From Chloroflexota bacterium (lineage in GTDB: Bacteria > Chloroflexota > Anaerolineae > UBA4142): a stretch of 64,000 bases of DNA. A model generated the notes under the pieces. The model worked only from the letters and a program-made list of their open reading frames with translations, did not search any database and was not told the origin of the DNA. The position numbers and the translations under genes are program-made. Positions within the stretch are counted from its first letter, which is position 1, and each line of letters opens with the position of its first letter. The stretch spans positions 107,020 through 171,019 of the forward strand of contig JAMCQI010000081.1 in NCBI GenBank assembly GCA_023381515.1, read 5' to 3'. This document shows positions 51,135-59,098 of this stretch, in pieces.

Positions 51135-51557
51135 TTACTCCGGGACCTGCCATTGGGGAGCCCAGGCCACCTCCCAAAGGTGCCCGTCCGGGTCCTGAAA
51201 GTATCCCGAGTATCCTCCCCAAAAGCGGTCGTGCGCGGGATCGGTGATTTTGGCTCCCGCTTGCTCCGCTTGCTTCATGAGAGCGTCGACTTCCTGCTTG
51301 GATCCGACGTTGTGGCCGATACTGAATTCGGCCGAACTAGACGGACCCGCCGATACTTTGCCGTCCTTGGCCAGGGCCGCCTTCGGATACAGCGCCAGTA
51401 TGAAATCTTTGTTCATGTTGAAAAAGACGACGGCTCCGTCCTCGAATTCTGTGCCGGTGATACCCTCCGTCGGCAGTCCCATACCATCGCGGTAAAAGGC
51501 CAGCGACCGATTCAGATCGCGGACGCCCAGCGTGATGACACTAATCCGTGGCTTCAT
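51135..51557 (-). CDS. VOC-family (glyoxalase-like) protein
   Basis: 140 residues from the ATG at 51557 with GGGGGTGAGG before it. RISVITLGVRDLNRSLAFYR and YSGYFQDPDGHLWEVAWAPQ are the N- and C-terminal VOC blocks, and the final Glu could be a metal ligand. Substrate unknown. Confidence 0.9.
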   Translation of the reverse strand: MKPRISVITLGVRDLNRSLAFYRDGMGLPTEGITGTEFEDGAVVFFNMNKDFILALYPKAALAKDGKVSAGPSSSAEFSIGHNVGSKQEVDALMKQAEQAGAKITDPAHDRFWGGYSGYFQDPDGHLWEVAWAPQWQVPE

Positions 51558-51705
51558 CCTCACCCCCCGCATAGAACATTTGTACGCGATACTGTAACAC
51601 GAAAACGCGGCGGAGTAAATCAAATTTTCGTTGGAAAAATCGGGGCGAGTCATCCGGCTCGCCCTCATTCACTCCGATTAATGTCAACTCGAGGTCACAT
51701 AACTC

Positions 51706-52470
51706 TCAGACCATCATGGATCCGCCGTTCACATCCAAGATCACGCCCGTGATCCACGCCGATTCATCCGAAGCGAAGAAGAGAGCCGCGCGCGCGACAT
51801 CCTCGGGCGTGCCCAGGCGCCGGATGGGGTGCCTTTCCACCAGCGCTGGTTTCAGCGCGTCAGGAATCATCCGTTGGTTGCGTTCTGTCAGTATCGTCTC
51901 GGGCGCGAGGCCGTTGACCCGGACGCCAAAGGGTCCCGCCTGGGCGGCGAGAATTTTGGTCATCATCTGGATGCCCGCTTTCGCCGCCGCATAGGGAATC
52001 GGCGACATGGCGTTCGGCTGGCGGGCCGCGGCCGAGGAGAGCGTAATGATGTTGCCCGTTTTCCGTTCCTTCATGCCGGGCAGAAAGCTCTTGATCGTGA
52101 GAAAGGTGGCGGTGATATTAGCGTCAACCGAGTAGCGCCATTCTTCTTCGCCGATCTCCTCCAGCGGACCCGGTTTGGTCGGACTGCCGCCTGCGTTCGC
52201 GACGAGAAGGTCGACGGGGCCGAAGGTCCGTTCGATCTTCCGGCGCATTTCCTCGATCTCATTGAACCGGGTCACATCGGCGACGGCGCTCATCGCCTTG
52301 CCGCCCGCTTGTTCGATTTCTGCCTGCACGGCGGCCAGGGCTGCCGCATCCCTTCCGTTTACGACGACCCTGGCGCCTTGCTGCGCAAATAACTTGGCGA
52401 TCCCCGCGCCAATGCCGCGCGAACTGCCCGTGACCAGGGCCACCTTATCATCGAGAACACCTTTATTCAC
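51706..52470 (-). CDS. Short-chain dehydrogenase/reductase
   Basis: 254 residues from a GTG at 52470 with AAGGGGGG upstream. VALVTGSSRGIGAGIAKLFA is the cofactor loop, DLLVANAGG the NAG motif, and ITLSSAAARQPNAMSPIPYA with YAAAK gives the Ser-Tyr-Lys triad. Arg and Asn after the second strand (VVVNGRD) favour NADP. It follows the Ddn-like gene by 1 bp. Confidence 0.93.
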   Translation of the reverse strand: MNKGVLDDKVALVTGSSRGIGAGIAKLFAQQGARVVVNGRDAAALAAVQAEIEQAGGKAMSAVADVTRFNEIEEMRRKIERTFGPVDLLVANAGGSPTKPGPLEEIGEEEWRYSVDANITATFLTIKSFLPGMKERKTGNIITLSSAAARQPNAMSPIPYAAAKAGIQMMTKILAAQAGPFGVRVNGLAPETILTERNQRMIPDALKPALVERHPIRRLGTPEDVARAALFFASDESAWITGVILDVNGGSMMV

Positions 52471-52471
52471 A

Positions 52472-52978
52472 TTACCCCCCTTTATCTGATGCGGGCGCCT
52501 GTTCTTCCAGGTGCCATCGCACAACCCTAAAACCATAACGCACCGCGGTCTCCAATCGTGCTCGGTCCAGCCGGCCATCCGGTCCTTTCGGGATGCCGGT
52601 AAAGGCGCCGACGCTTGGATTCGCAGCCATCATCAAGCCCAGCAAGCGTTCGACTTCGGCAGGGTCCTTGATGAGTTCCGGCTGTGCGAGGACATCGCGT
52701 CCGCGCAGATGAATCCGGACCGGCTGTCCGTCTTGCAGGTTCCACTTCCATTTGCCGCCGCCCGGGGTGAGCAGCGTATCGTCTTGCTGCACATAACTCA
52801 CCGGCTGCCGGTATGCCTTGCCCGTCTTGCGACCCGTGAACGAGATCAGCATCAGCCGCCCGCTGAGTGGCGTCGAGAACGGGAGCCCGAGCAGCACGCG
52901 CATTGGAACATTGAGCGCGCCCATGACGCGCGCCTGGACCTGTCGGCTCAACGGACGTTGAGAATGTTCCGACAACAT
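52472..52978 (-). CDS. Ddn-like nitroreductase/quinone reductase-family protein
   Basis: 168 residues. LMLISFTGRKTGKAYRQPVS and DDTLLTPGGGKWKWNLQDGQ are the split-barrel blocks of the F420-dependent Ddn (DUF385) family. Use of F420 is inferred from the family. It forms a pair with the adjacent SDR gene. Confidence 0.82.
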   Translation of the reverse strand: MLSEHSQRPLSRQVQARVMGALNVPMRVLLGLPFSTPLSGRLMLISFTGRKTGKAYRQPVSYVQQDDTLLTPGGGKWKWNLQDGQPVRIHLRGRDVLAQPELIKDPAEVERLLGLMMAANPSVGAFTGIPKGPDGRLDRARLETAVRYGFRVVRWHLEEQAPASDKGG

Positions 52979-53161
52979 TACCTCCTTTGGTTAACGACAT
53001 AGGCTTAGGCCACGTGACCAATAACTTCGTTAGTGAGAGTGGGAGCGCGCCCGGATAGGCGCACTCGACATAGTCAGAATGACTTGTGCCCGCAAAGGAC
53101 TCACAGGTCAGGCTCGTCGCCGACGCGGCCACTCGGCCACCCCACCCTCTTTATGGAAGCA

Positions 53162-53731
53162 TCACGACCGCGATGGCGCCGTCTCCTCCTTAGGGCGGAC
53201 ACGGCGCCACATCGGCAAAGATGCCACGAGGCCCAAGAGGACCGCGACGCCGATGGCGATTGACGATCCGACCCAATCCGGCTTGACGACCATGATAAAG
53301 ACGATGCCGAGGGCGATGGCCGTCCTGATTTCAACCGAAGTCCACAGGAGCGGATCACTCAGGCGTTGGCGCAGAGCCGGCGATAACGCCCCGCGCTCTC
53401 CCGCGGCCGCCCGCTCAATCGGCGTCATCCGCAAACCGGTGAGGACCGCGCCGACGACGGCAATAAGAACGAGCGCTGCCAGCGCGACGACGATCCAGCC
53501 CGCCCAACCCCATGTCGTGGCCGTCATGTACAGTCCGGAGAGAAGGATCAACGCCAGGGAGGCGGGCCCCAGGCGCATTACCCATCCGCGGACGCTCAAC
53601 CACTCCCGAGCCTGCTCGGCGGTCGAGGCATGCGGCGTATACGCCAGACTCGTCCACTCCAGGCCGAGCGACACAAAAAGACCCAGGGCACCGACGATAT
53701 GCAGAAACAAGACAATGGCATAGGCCGTCAT
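53162..53731 (-). CDS. Four-helix membrane protein of unknown function
   Basis: 189 residues with hydrophobic segments at about residues 4-24, 54-72, 76-99 and 137-157, and a shorter one at 163-176. It starts MTAYAIVLFLHIVGALGLFV, where the His in helix 1 is typical of small heme- or quinone-linked membrane proteins such as DUF2269-like ones. The assignment is tentative. A 24-codon ORF overlaps its start as ATGA. Confidence 0.6.
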   Translation of the reverse strand: MTAYAIVLFLHIVGALGLFVSLGLEWTSLAYTPHASTAEQAREWLSVRGWVMRLGPASLALILLSGLYMTATTWGWAGWIVVALAALVLIAVVGAVLTGLRMTPIERAAAGERGALSPALRQRLSDPLLWTSVEIRTAIALGIVFIMVVKPDWVGSSIAIGVAVLLGLVASLPMWRRVRPKEETAPSRS

Positions 53732-53802
53732 AAGGATTCTCCTTTTACGTAAAAGAGTACTTGCCCGTCGAGGGCGGTGTTATCTCTCTGGGCGATCGTC
53801 AT
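53728..53802 (-). CDS. 24-residue ORF translationally coupled to the membrane protein gene
   Basis: On the minus strand AAAGGAG lies before an ATG, and the peptide begins MTIAQRDNTALDGQVLFYVK. It ends in TTATGA, where the stop overlaps the next gene's ATG. A 14-bp perfect palindrome (CTTTTACGTAAAAG, 53742-53755) lies inside it and covers the next gene's ribosome-binding site. It may be a leader peptide, or a gene start left after a deletion. Confidence 0.4.
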   Translation of the reverse strand: MTIAQRDNTALDGQVLFYVKGESL

Positions 53803-54004
53803 CTTCTCTGCTCCTTTCCTCGTCACATCTGATGTGGACCGATGATCGCGTAGAATTGTGAACGAATTATGAAGTAATCATGAATGAATTACAGAACAAC
53901 TTTTCAGTAACCGAGGCAGCGGCACGGCATCACGCTCTCGTCGAGAACCTTCGTCATCTACGTTCCATCATGCATCGACCAGGAGACGATCAAGCGACTC
54001 GGGT

Positions 54005-54334
54005 TGGAGGTGGCGGCCCGTCTTCGTTCCGGATGGACTGATCCTTGCCAGTCCCCAGCGCGATCAGGAGGCGCTGCTCTGCGCCGAGCTTTACCTGGCC
54101 GACATCGTCTTCAAGTATGCGTGCGATTCCGTTGGCCATTATGCCCGTCCGGACATGGTGCGCTTGTCGCTGGATCGCTCTACGCAACAGATTGCTGAAG
54201 GGTTTCAACCCTTTGTTGGGATTGTCGTGCGCGCCAAACGGTCCGACGGCGGACCAACCGGGGCTGCCAAATTGGGCGATTGGATCAGATCGACGCGCTG
54301 CTCTGAACGGGTAGTAACTCGAATGGCGGTCTAG
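54005..54334 (+). pseudogene. C-terminal relic of a nitrilase/carbon-nitrogen hydrolase
   Basis: An open frame with no credible start codon encodes VFVPDGLILASPQRDQEALL, CAELYLADIVFKYACDSVGH and YARPDMVRLSLDR. These match the last third of nitrilase-superfamily enzymes (D-P-x-G-x-x-L-A, A-x-L-D-L, G-H-Y-x-R-P-D). The Glu-Lys-Cys catalytic parts are gone. About 80 more codons continue to the stop. The rest of 53803-54579 shows no intact gene. Confidence 0.7.
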
Positions 54335-54363
54335 CGACTCTTTGGTGACATTTTGAGACAGTG

Positions 54364-54391
54364 AAGGCGGGACTAGCGCTGTCCCGCCTTT
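54364..54391 (+). terminator. Hairpin after the nitrilase relic
   Basis: 10-bp perfect stem AAGGCGGGAC/GTCCCGCCTT (54364-54373 with 54381-54390), 7-base loop, followed by TCAATTT. It is probably the old terminator of the lost gene. Confidence 0.6.
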
Positions 54392-54579
54392 CAATTTCCT
54401 TCGGCAACTCATCAACCCCCTTTCGCGGCTTTTGATTTGTTCCGTGCCCATCGCGTTCCAGGCGTCCCCTTGCCCTTTTTTCCTTTCTCTGCGAACGCGC
54501 ACAGGCGCGCTGGGCTACATAAGCCTTCTTGACGCGATGGGTGAATTGTGGCATGCTAGCGGCATTCTGAAGGGGGATT

Positions 54580-55287
54580 GTGAACGTGTTTGACGTGATC
54601 GCTTTTGACGGCGATGATACGCTCTGGCATAACGAGACGCTGTATGCCGCGGCCCAGGCCGAATTCCGGGGCCTGCTCGAGAAGCATCACCCCGCCGAGA
54701 CCGTCGACCGGCGACTGTACCAGACCGAGATGCGGAATCTCGAGTTCTATGGCTATGGTATCAAATCCTTCACATTGTCGATGATTGAAACCGCCACGGA
54801 GCTCGCCGATGGTCGGTTGACCGCGGAAGAGGTCCGGGCGATCTTGGCTATCGGCCGGAGCATGTTGACGGCCGAGGTCCAACTGCTCGAGCACGCGGAG
54901 CCCACGGTGGCCCAGCTCGCGGGCGTGTACCCGCTGATGCTTATCACCAAAGGGGACCTGCGCGATCAGAAGAGGAAACTGGCCAAGTCGGGGCTCGCGC
55001 CCCACTTTCGTCACATCGAGATCGTGACGAGCAAGACGCGCGGAGATTTCGAGGAGATATTGGGCAAGTACCAAATCGATCCGGCGCACTTTCTCATGGT
55101 CGGCGATTCACTGCGCTCGGATGTCGTGCCCGTGCTCGAACTGGGCGGACAGGTCGTTCACATCCCGTACAAGCTCGCCTGGGCCCATGAAGTCGTACCC
55201 AACGCGCACTCCACCGGACCGGGCTATCATCACCTGGAGCATCTGGGTCTCTTGCCAGCCTTGGTTCAAGAGATCGAAAACGGTTGA
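54580..55287 (+). CDS. HAD-superfamily hydrolase
   Basis: 235 residues from a GTG at 54580 with AAGGGGG before it. FDVIAFDGDDTLWHNETLYA is motif I (DxDxT-like, with the nucleophile Asp), LMLITKGDLRDQKRKL gives motif II and a Lys, and FLMVGDSLRSDVVPV is motif III/IV. It is a phosphatase-type enzyme; the substrate is unknown. It is convergent with the CbiO gene 32 bp away. Confidence 0.92.
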   Translation: MNVFDVIAFDGDDTLWHNETLYAAAQAEFRGLLEKHHPAETVDRRLYQTEMRNLEFYGYGIKSFTLSMIETATELADGRLTAEEVRAILAIGRSMLTAEVQLLEHAEPTVAQLAGVYPLMLITKGDLRDQKRKLAKSGLAPHFRHIEIVTSKTRGDFEEILGKYQIDPAHFLMVGDSLRSDVVPVLELGGQVVHIPYKLAWAHEVVPNAHSTGPGYHHLEHLGLLPALVQEIENG

Positions 55288-55319
55288 TTGAATCAGCACC
55301 TCTTGTCTCTTGGCGCCCG

Positions 55320-56237
55320 TCATTTGTCACCCGCATTTGGCTCGTTGGCTTTATGTTCGTGTTCATGCGGCGGCTTGTGCAAATGCGGATGGACGTGCTC
55401 TGTTGCCGTGGCCGCGTGCCGGTGGCGGTGCTCGTGAATGAGATTGCAATGGACCAGTTGTTCAGTGTCCGAGAGCACCTGGCCCGGCGTTCCTTCTCCC
55501 GTGATCTCGTGATCTTCGCAGAACATGATCACGCGCTCGGCGATCTCTTCGACGATGTCGAGATCATGCGTCGCCGTGATGATCGTCTTCCCCTCATGGG
55601 CTAACTCGTCGATGAAATCGAGCAAGCGGCTCTGACTGCGCGGATCCAGGCTCGCGGTTGGCTCGTCGAGGAGCCAGACATCCGGACGGAGCGAGAGCAC
55701 GGAGGCAAGCGCCACCTTTTTCTTTTCGCCCCCGCTCAAGCGGTGCGGCGCACGGTCCCGCAGCTTGCCAATCCCCAGCAGTTCCATTGCCCATTCCGAC
55801 CGCTCGATCACTTCCGCGCGCGGCAGCCCCAGGTGCAGCGGAGCAAACGTCACTTCATCCCAAACGGTTGGCGAAAAAAGCTGCACCTCCGGGTCTTGGA
55901 ACACGAGCCCCACGTGCCGCCGGAACCAAAATGCCCGGTCCGGGTCCTGCATTGCCTCTTCCGTGAGCGGCTCGCCAAAGGCGCGAATCGAGCCCTCGGT
56001 TGGAAAGTACAGGGCATCCAGGATTTTCAAAAGGGTGGATTTGCCCGAGCCGTTCGCGCCCAGAATCGCGATCCGTTCTCCGGCGCGGACAGTCAAATCA
56101 ATATCGCGTAGAGCCACCTGTTGAGTGTACGCATAGCTCGCGTGCTCGAGCTCAAAGACAGCTGTCCCCGCATGTCCAGCGCGCTCTTCCATTCTTTCGC
56201 CGATCCTGATATCCGGGATCGTTCTTATCTCCGCCAC
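55320..56237 (-). CDS. cbiO: Cobalt/nickel ECF transporter ATPase with His-rich tail
   Basis: 305 residues. Walker A is LGANGSGKSTLLKILDALYF, the Q-loop VFQDPEVQLFSPTVWDEVTF (typical of CbiO), the signature RLSGGEKKKVALASVL and Walker B VWLLDEPTASLDP. The last 45 residues hold about 14 His (HEHRHRHAATATEHVHPHLH and more), probably a metal reservoir or sensor. It energises uptake through the CbiM-CbiQ fusion encoded 32 bp upstream. Confidence 0.94.
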   Translation of the reverse strand: MAEIRTIPDIRIGERMEERAGHAGTAVFELEHASYAYTQQVALRDIDLTVRAGERIAILGANGSGKSTLLKILDALYFPTEGSIRAFGEPLTEEAMQDPDRAFWFRRHVGLVFQDPEVQLFSPTVWDEVTFAPLHLGLPRAEVIERSEWAMELLGIGKLRDRAPHRLSGGEKKKVALASVLSLRPDVWLLDEPTASLDPRSQSRLLDFIDELAHEGKTIITATHDLDIVEEIAERVIMFCEDHEITGEGTPGQVLSDTEQLVHCNLIHEHRHRHAATATEHVHPHLHKPPHEHEHKANEPNAGDK

Positions 56238-56269
56238 GGTCGCTCCTTATTCAAGGTTGCAGGTTCAAC

Positions 56270-58360
56270 TCACCTAATCACCCAACTCCCCACCGCCACG
56301 GCGATGAACAGAGCGAGCCACGCCCAATCCCGCGCCCGCCATTGCAGTGTCTCCATGATCTGTGCTTCCCCTCGAAAGCCGCGCGACTGCATCGCGAGGT
56401 ACACGTCGTCGCTCAGAGCGTAGGATTTGGCGATCAGGGTTCCCATGCTCGCCGCCAGCCAGTGGCGTTCCTCCGCGGGCGAGACGTGCCCGACCAGGCG
56501 ACTGCGGCGCGCCAGGAACATGTTGTTCGCCGCGTGTAAGAGCACGTAAATGTAACGATACGTCATGCCGAGGATGAGGACGAACGCCTGTGGCATGCGC
56601 AGGACGCGCAGTGACTTGAGCAGCACGGCCCAACGGGTTGTCAGGACCAAAAGGACGGCGAGCGAGACCGAGGTGGCCACACGCAATAGGAGAAAAGCGG
56701 CGGTCACTAGCCCCGGCCATGTAATCGCCAAATAGAGGTGCGGCGAAGCGAGGTCCACCAGAGTCAGGAACGGCGCCCCCGGGGAAAAGGGGCTGAAGAG
56801 CGCGGGAAGGGCCACAATGCCGGTAAAGAACGGCATAAACACCCATACCCGCTTTAGGTAAAATCCCATCGGAACCCGCGAGGCCCACGCGACCGGCAGA
56901 GTGAGCAAGTACAAGGCCGCGATGACGACGAGGTTGTGGGACAGGCTCGCGGCGACAAGTAGGACCAGCGTGCCGATCAGTTTCACCCGCGGATCGAGCG
57001 ATTGGAGCCAACCGTCCTGCCGCGCAATCTCCTCGGCGAACAGCGTCTGCTCCAACGTGTCGGTAAAGCTAGAGATGGTCTTTTCGAAAAACCCACGCGT
57101 GGGAGGTTTCCCCGCTTTCCCCTGTGCCTTGGCGCTCCATAGAGTCTCGCGCGATGCGACGCGTTCCTCAGCGTCCTGAGCGGAGCCCGGCGTCCCGAGC
57201 GGAGCGCCGCGAAGGGCACGGGGCGCAGTCGAGGGCGCCGCGCGGTCGATGGCCCCGCGTTGTTCAGTGCGGTCAGCGACCCCGCGTTGTTCAGCGGGGC
57301 CAGCGGAGGGGCGATCCGAACTGGGCCGCGCACCCGGGGAGGCGGCCCCGCTGTTTCCCACCGTCCGCCCAAGCAGCCACGCGAGCGCAAAGGTGGCGCC
57401 GAACACGACAACCACCCCGAGGAGCGCAGAAATGATATAGCCCACCGCGGGGTCCAGGAGTTCGTGGCCATAGCCCGCCAGCGGCGCGCTCCACAAACTC
57501 GACCATCGATCAAAACCCGAGGGAATGTATCCGAGCCCAAGCTGCTGCAATTGCTCGCGGCTCCATTCCCCCCACGCGGTCCCGGGCGCGAGCAGGCCAA
57601 TCGGCGTAAGCAGGACAAGCGCCAGGAGGGCCAGCCACGCCCAGCGCGGGATACGCGTCCCTGCTGCGGCAGCAGCTTTTCCGCCGCCCGTCAGCTCCAA
57701 AAGCTGCGGATTCGTCCGCTGCAGCCAGGCAATCACCAGGCCCGTCACAAAGGCTTCGACGCCGCCGGCGATCGTCAGGTGCCCCAGCATCATCGCCGGG
57801 ACAGAGACCTGAAGCGGATAGGGGAAATAAAGGGCGTGTCCCGCTGCATCTCGAAAGAGCATTGGCTGCAGCCCCAGCTCGATCCCGGTCAGCAGCGCCC
57901 CGACGTTGATTGCCACGTAGCCGGCGATCGCTCCGGCGATCACTCGCCGCCGCGCCTCCAAGGGCGCAGTTCCTGCGAGCCACCGGTAAATGGCATAGCC
58001 GACCATCGGCATGGCAATCGCCATGTTGAACGCATTCGCGCCGATTGCCAGGATGCCGCCGTCGCCGAAGAAAAAGGCCTGGATTACGAGTGCCACCGAG
58101 ACGGCGAGACTCGCCGCCCAGGGGCCGAGAACGATCGCCGCCAGCACCGATCCCACCGCATGCCCTGTCGTCCCCCCCGGCAAGGGAACGTTGAACATCA
58201 TGACGACAAAAGAGAGCGCGGCAAAGAGCGCGATCAGGGGCACCGACCGGCCGGTGAGGAGCGTCTTGATTTTGCGCGTCGCGCGGTACCAAAATGGCAG
58301 CGAGACTGCATACATCACCGCCGCCGTCTCCGGGCTCAAATACCCATCAGGAATATGCAT
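56270..58360 (-). CDS. cbiMQ: CbiM-CbiQ fusion: ECF cobalt/nickel transporter S and T components
   Basis: A 696-residue protein. It starts MHIPDGYLSPETAAVMY; the Met-His amino end is the metal ligand of CbiM/NikM. CbiM covers about residues 1-225. A PDGLE/CbiN-like part with two helices follows to about 345. An Ala/Arg/Pro-rich linker of about 90 residues contains the repeat EQRGVADRTEQRGAIDR. CbiQ takes the rest (LDPRVKLIGTLVLLVAASLS; DDVYLAMQSRGFRGEAQ with the A-x-x-x-R-G coupling motif). All membrane parts of the importer lie in one chain. Cobalt versus nickel cannot be decided. Confidence 0.92.
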   Translation of the reverse strand: MHIPDGYLSPETAAVMYAVSLPFWYRATRKIKTLLTGRSVPLIALFAALSFVVMMFNVPLPGGTTGHAVGSVLAAIVLGPWAASLAVSVALVIQAFFFGDGGILAIGANAFNMAIAMPMVGYAIYRWLAGTAPLEARRRVIAGAIAGYVAINVGALLTGIELGLQPMLFRDAAGHALYFPYPLQVSVPAMMLGHLTIAGGVEAFVTGLVIAWLQRTNPQLLELTGGGKAAAAAGTRIPRWAWLALLALVLLTPIGLLAPGTAWGEWSREQLQQLGLGYIPSGFDRWSSLWSAPLAGYGHELLDPAVGYIISALLGVVVVFGATFALAWLLGRTVGNSGAASPGARPSSDRPSAGPAEQRGVADRTEQRGAIDRAAPSTAPRALRGAPLGTPGSAQDAEERVASRETLWSAKAQGKAGKPPTRGFFEKTISSFTDTLEQTLFAEEIARQDGWLQSLDPRVKLIGTLVLLVAASLSHNLVVIAALYLLTLPVAWASRVPMGFYLKRVWVFMPFFTGIVALPALFSPFSPGAPFLTLVDLASPHLYLAITWPGLVTAAFLLLRVATSVSLAVLLVLTTRWAVLLKSLRVLRMPQAFVLILGMTYRYIYVLLHAANNMFLARRSRLVGHVSPAEERHWLAASMGTLIAKSYALSDDVYLAMQSRGFRGEAQIMETLQWRARDWAWLALFIAVAVGSWVIR

Positions 58361-58485
58361 CCAAAACTCCCAGGATCCGCCATTCCGCTTCTTTGCCCCT
58401 CACCCTCTTCCCCCGCCCCCCAACGGGGAGCTAGGGAAACAGGGGATTCTGGGGAGGGACCGGGGAGGCCGTCAAAGGGAATTGT

Positions 58486-58920
58486 CTAGCTATTGAGCTG
58501 TCTTTTGCACTTTTTGCATGTTCCAAAAATCGCGAAATGGTCCAGGTCCGCTTCAAAGCCGTATTCGGAGAGTAGGCTCTTTTCCAAAGAGTGAAAGACA
58601 TGTTCGTCCACTTCCGTGCGGCGGCCGCATTTCCGGCACAAGAGATGATGGTGGTGCGGGTGCGCGTGAATCTCGTACTCGATTCGCCCCTCGCCGAAAT
58701 CGATCTGATTCACCAGATTGAGCCGGGTCAAGAGCTCGACGGTGCGATACACCGCCGACTTGTTCAGGTAAGGGTAGCGCTCGCGGGCGCGCGTGAGGAT
58801 TTCCTCGGCGGTCAAATGCCCGTCGCTCTCGCAGATCACCGTGAGGATCATCTCGCGCTGGGGCGTCAGGCGGCGGCCCGCCTGCCGCAAATCGTCCAAG
58901 AACGGCTCGAGGTCCGGCAT
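58486..58920 (-). CDS. Fur-family metalloregulator
   Basis: 144 residues from the ATG at 58920, set by AAGGAG within the operator. RLTPQREMILTVICESDGHL and LNKSAVYRTVELLTRLNLVN are the winged helix. HAHPHHHHLLCRKCGRR carries the metal-sensing His cluster and first CxxC, and GTCKKCKRQ the second. It most likely represses this metal-uptake operon when metal is ample. The gap to cbiMQ is 125 bp with no clear second promoter. Confidence 0.93.
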   Translation of the reverse strand: MPDLEPFLDDLRQAGRRLTPQREMILTVICESDGHLTAEEILTRARERYPYLNKSAVYRTVELLTRLNLVNQIDFGEGRIEYEIHAHPHHHHLLCRKCGRRTEVDEHVFHSLEKSLLSEYGFEADLDHFAIFGTCKKCKRQLNS

Positions 58921-58926
58921 GCAACA

Positions 58927-58984
58927 ACTCCTTATTGCGACTAGTCGCAATAAGGAGTATATGCGTTTCCCTCTTTCTTGTCAA
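58927..58984 (-). promoter_or_regulatory. Promoter and 32-bp palindromic operator of the fur-cbi operon
   Basis: On the minus strand TTGACA (58979-58984), a 17-bp spacer and TATACT (58956-58961) form a near-consensus promoter. A perfect 32-bp palindrome (58927-58958, half-site ACTCCTTATTGCGACT) starts inside the -10, covers the start point and ends with the ribosome-binding site. Binding of the encoded Fur-like protein would block both initiation and ribosome access. Confidence 0.88.
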
Positions 58985-59098
58985 CGGGGTCCGCCCGACA
59001 TTTTTGACGTCGGGCGAAAGTGTGAGAAAATGCGGGCACGCTTGTTCGAATCCTCATGCTCTGGGGCTTGCCAGGCTCTGATCGGGAAGGAGGATCCC

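Noticed and set aside
53040..53160. tRNA-like stretch on the minus strand (GGTGGCCGAGTGGCC)
   Set aside because: It resembles a Ser/Leu tRNA D-arm, but no anticodon stem, T-arm (GTTCRA) or acceptor pairing follows.
32616..53731. Integron cassette array
   Set aside because: Small genes of cassette-like families in one orientation, and an AAC(3)-I-like gene, raised this idea. I found no attC-like sites with paired core ends between genes, and no integrase.
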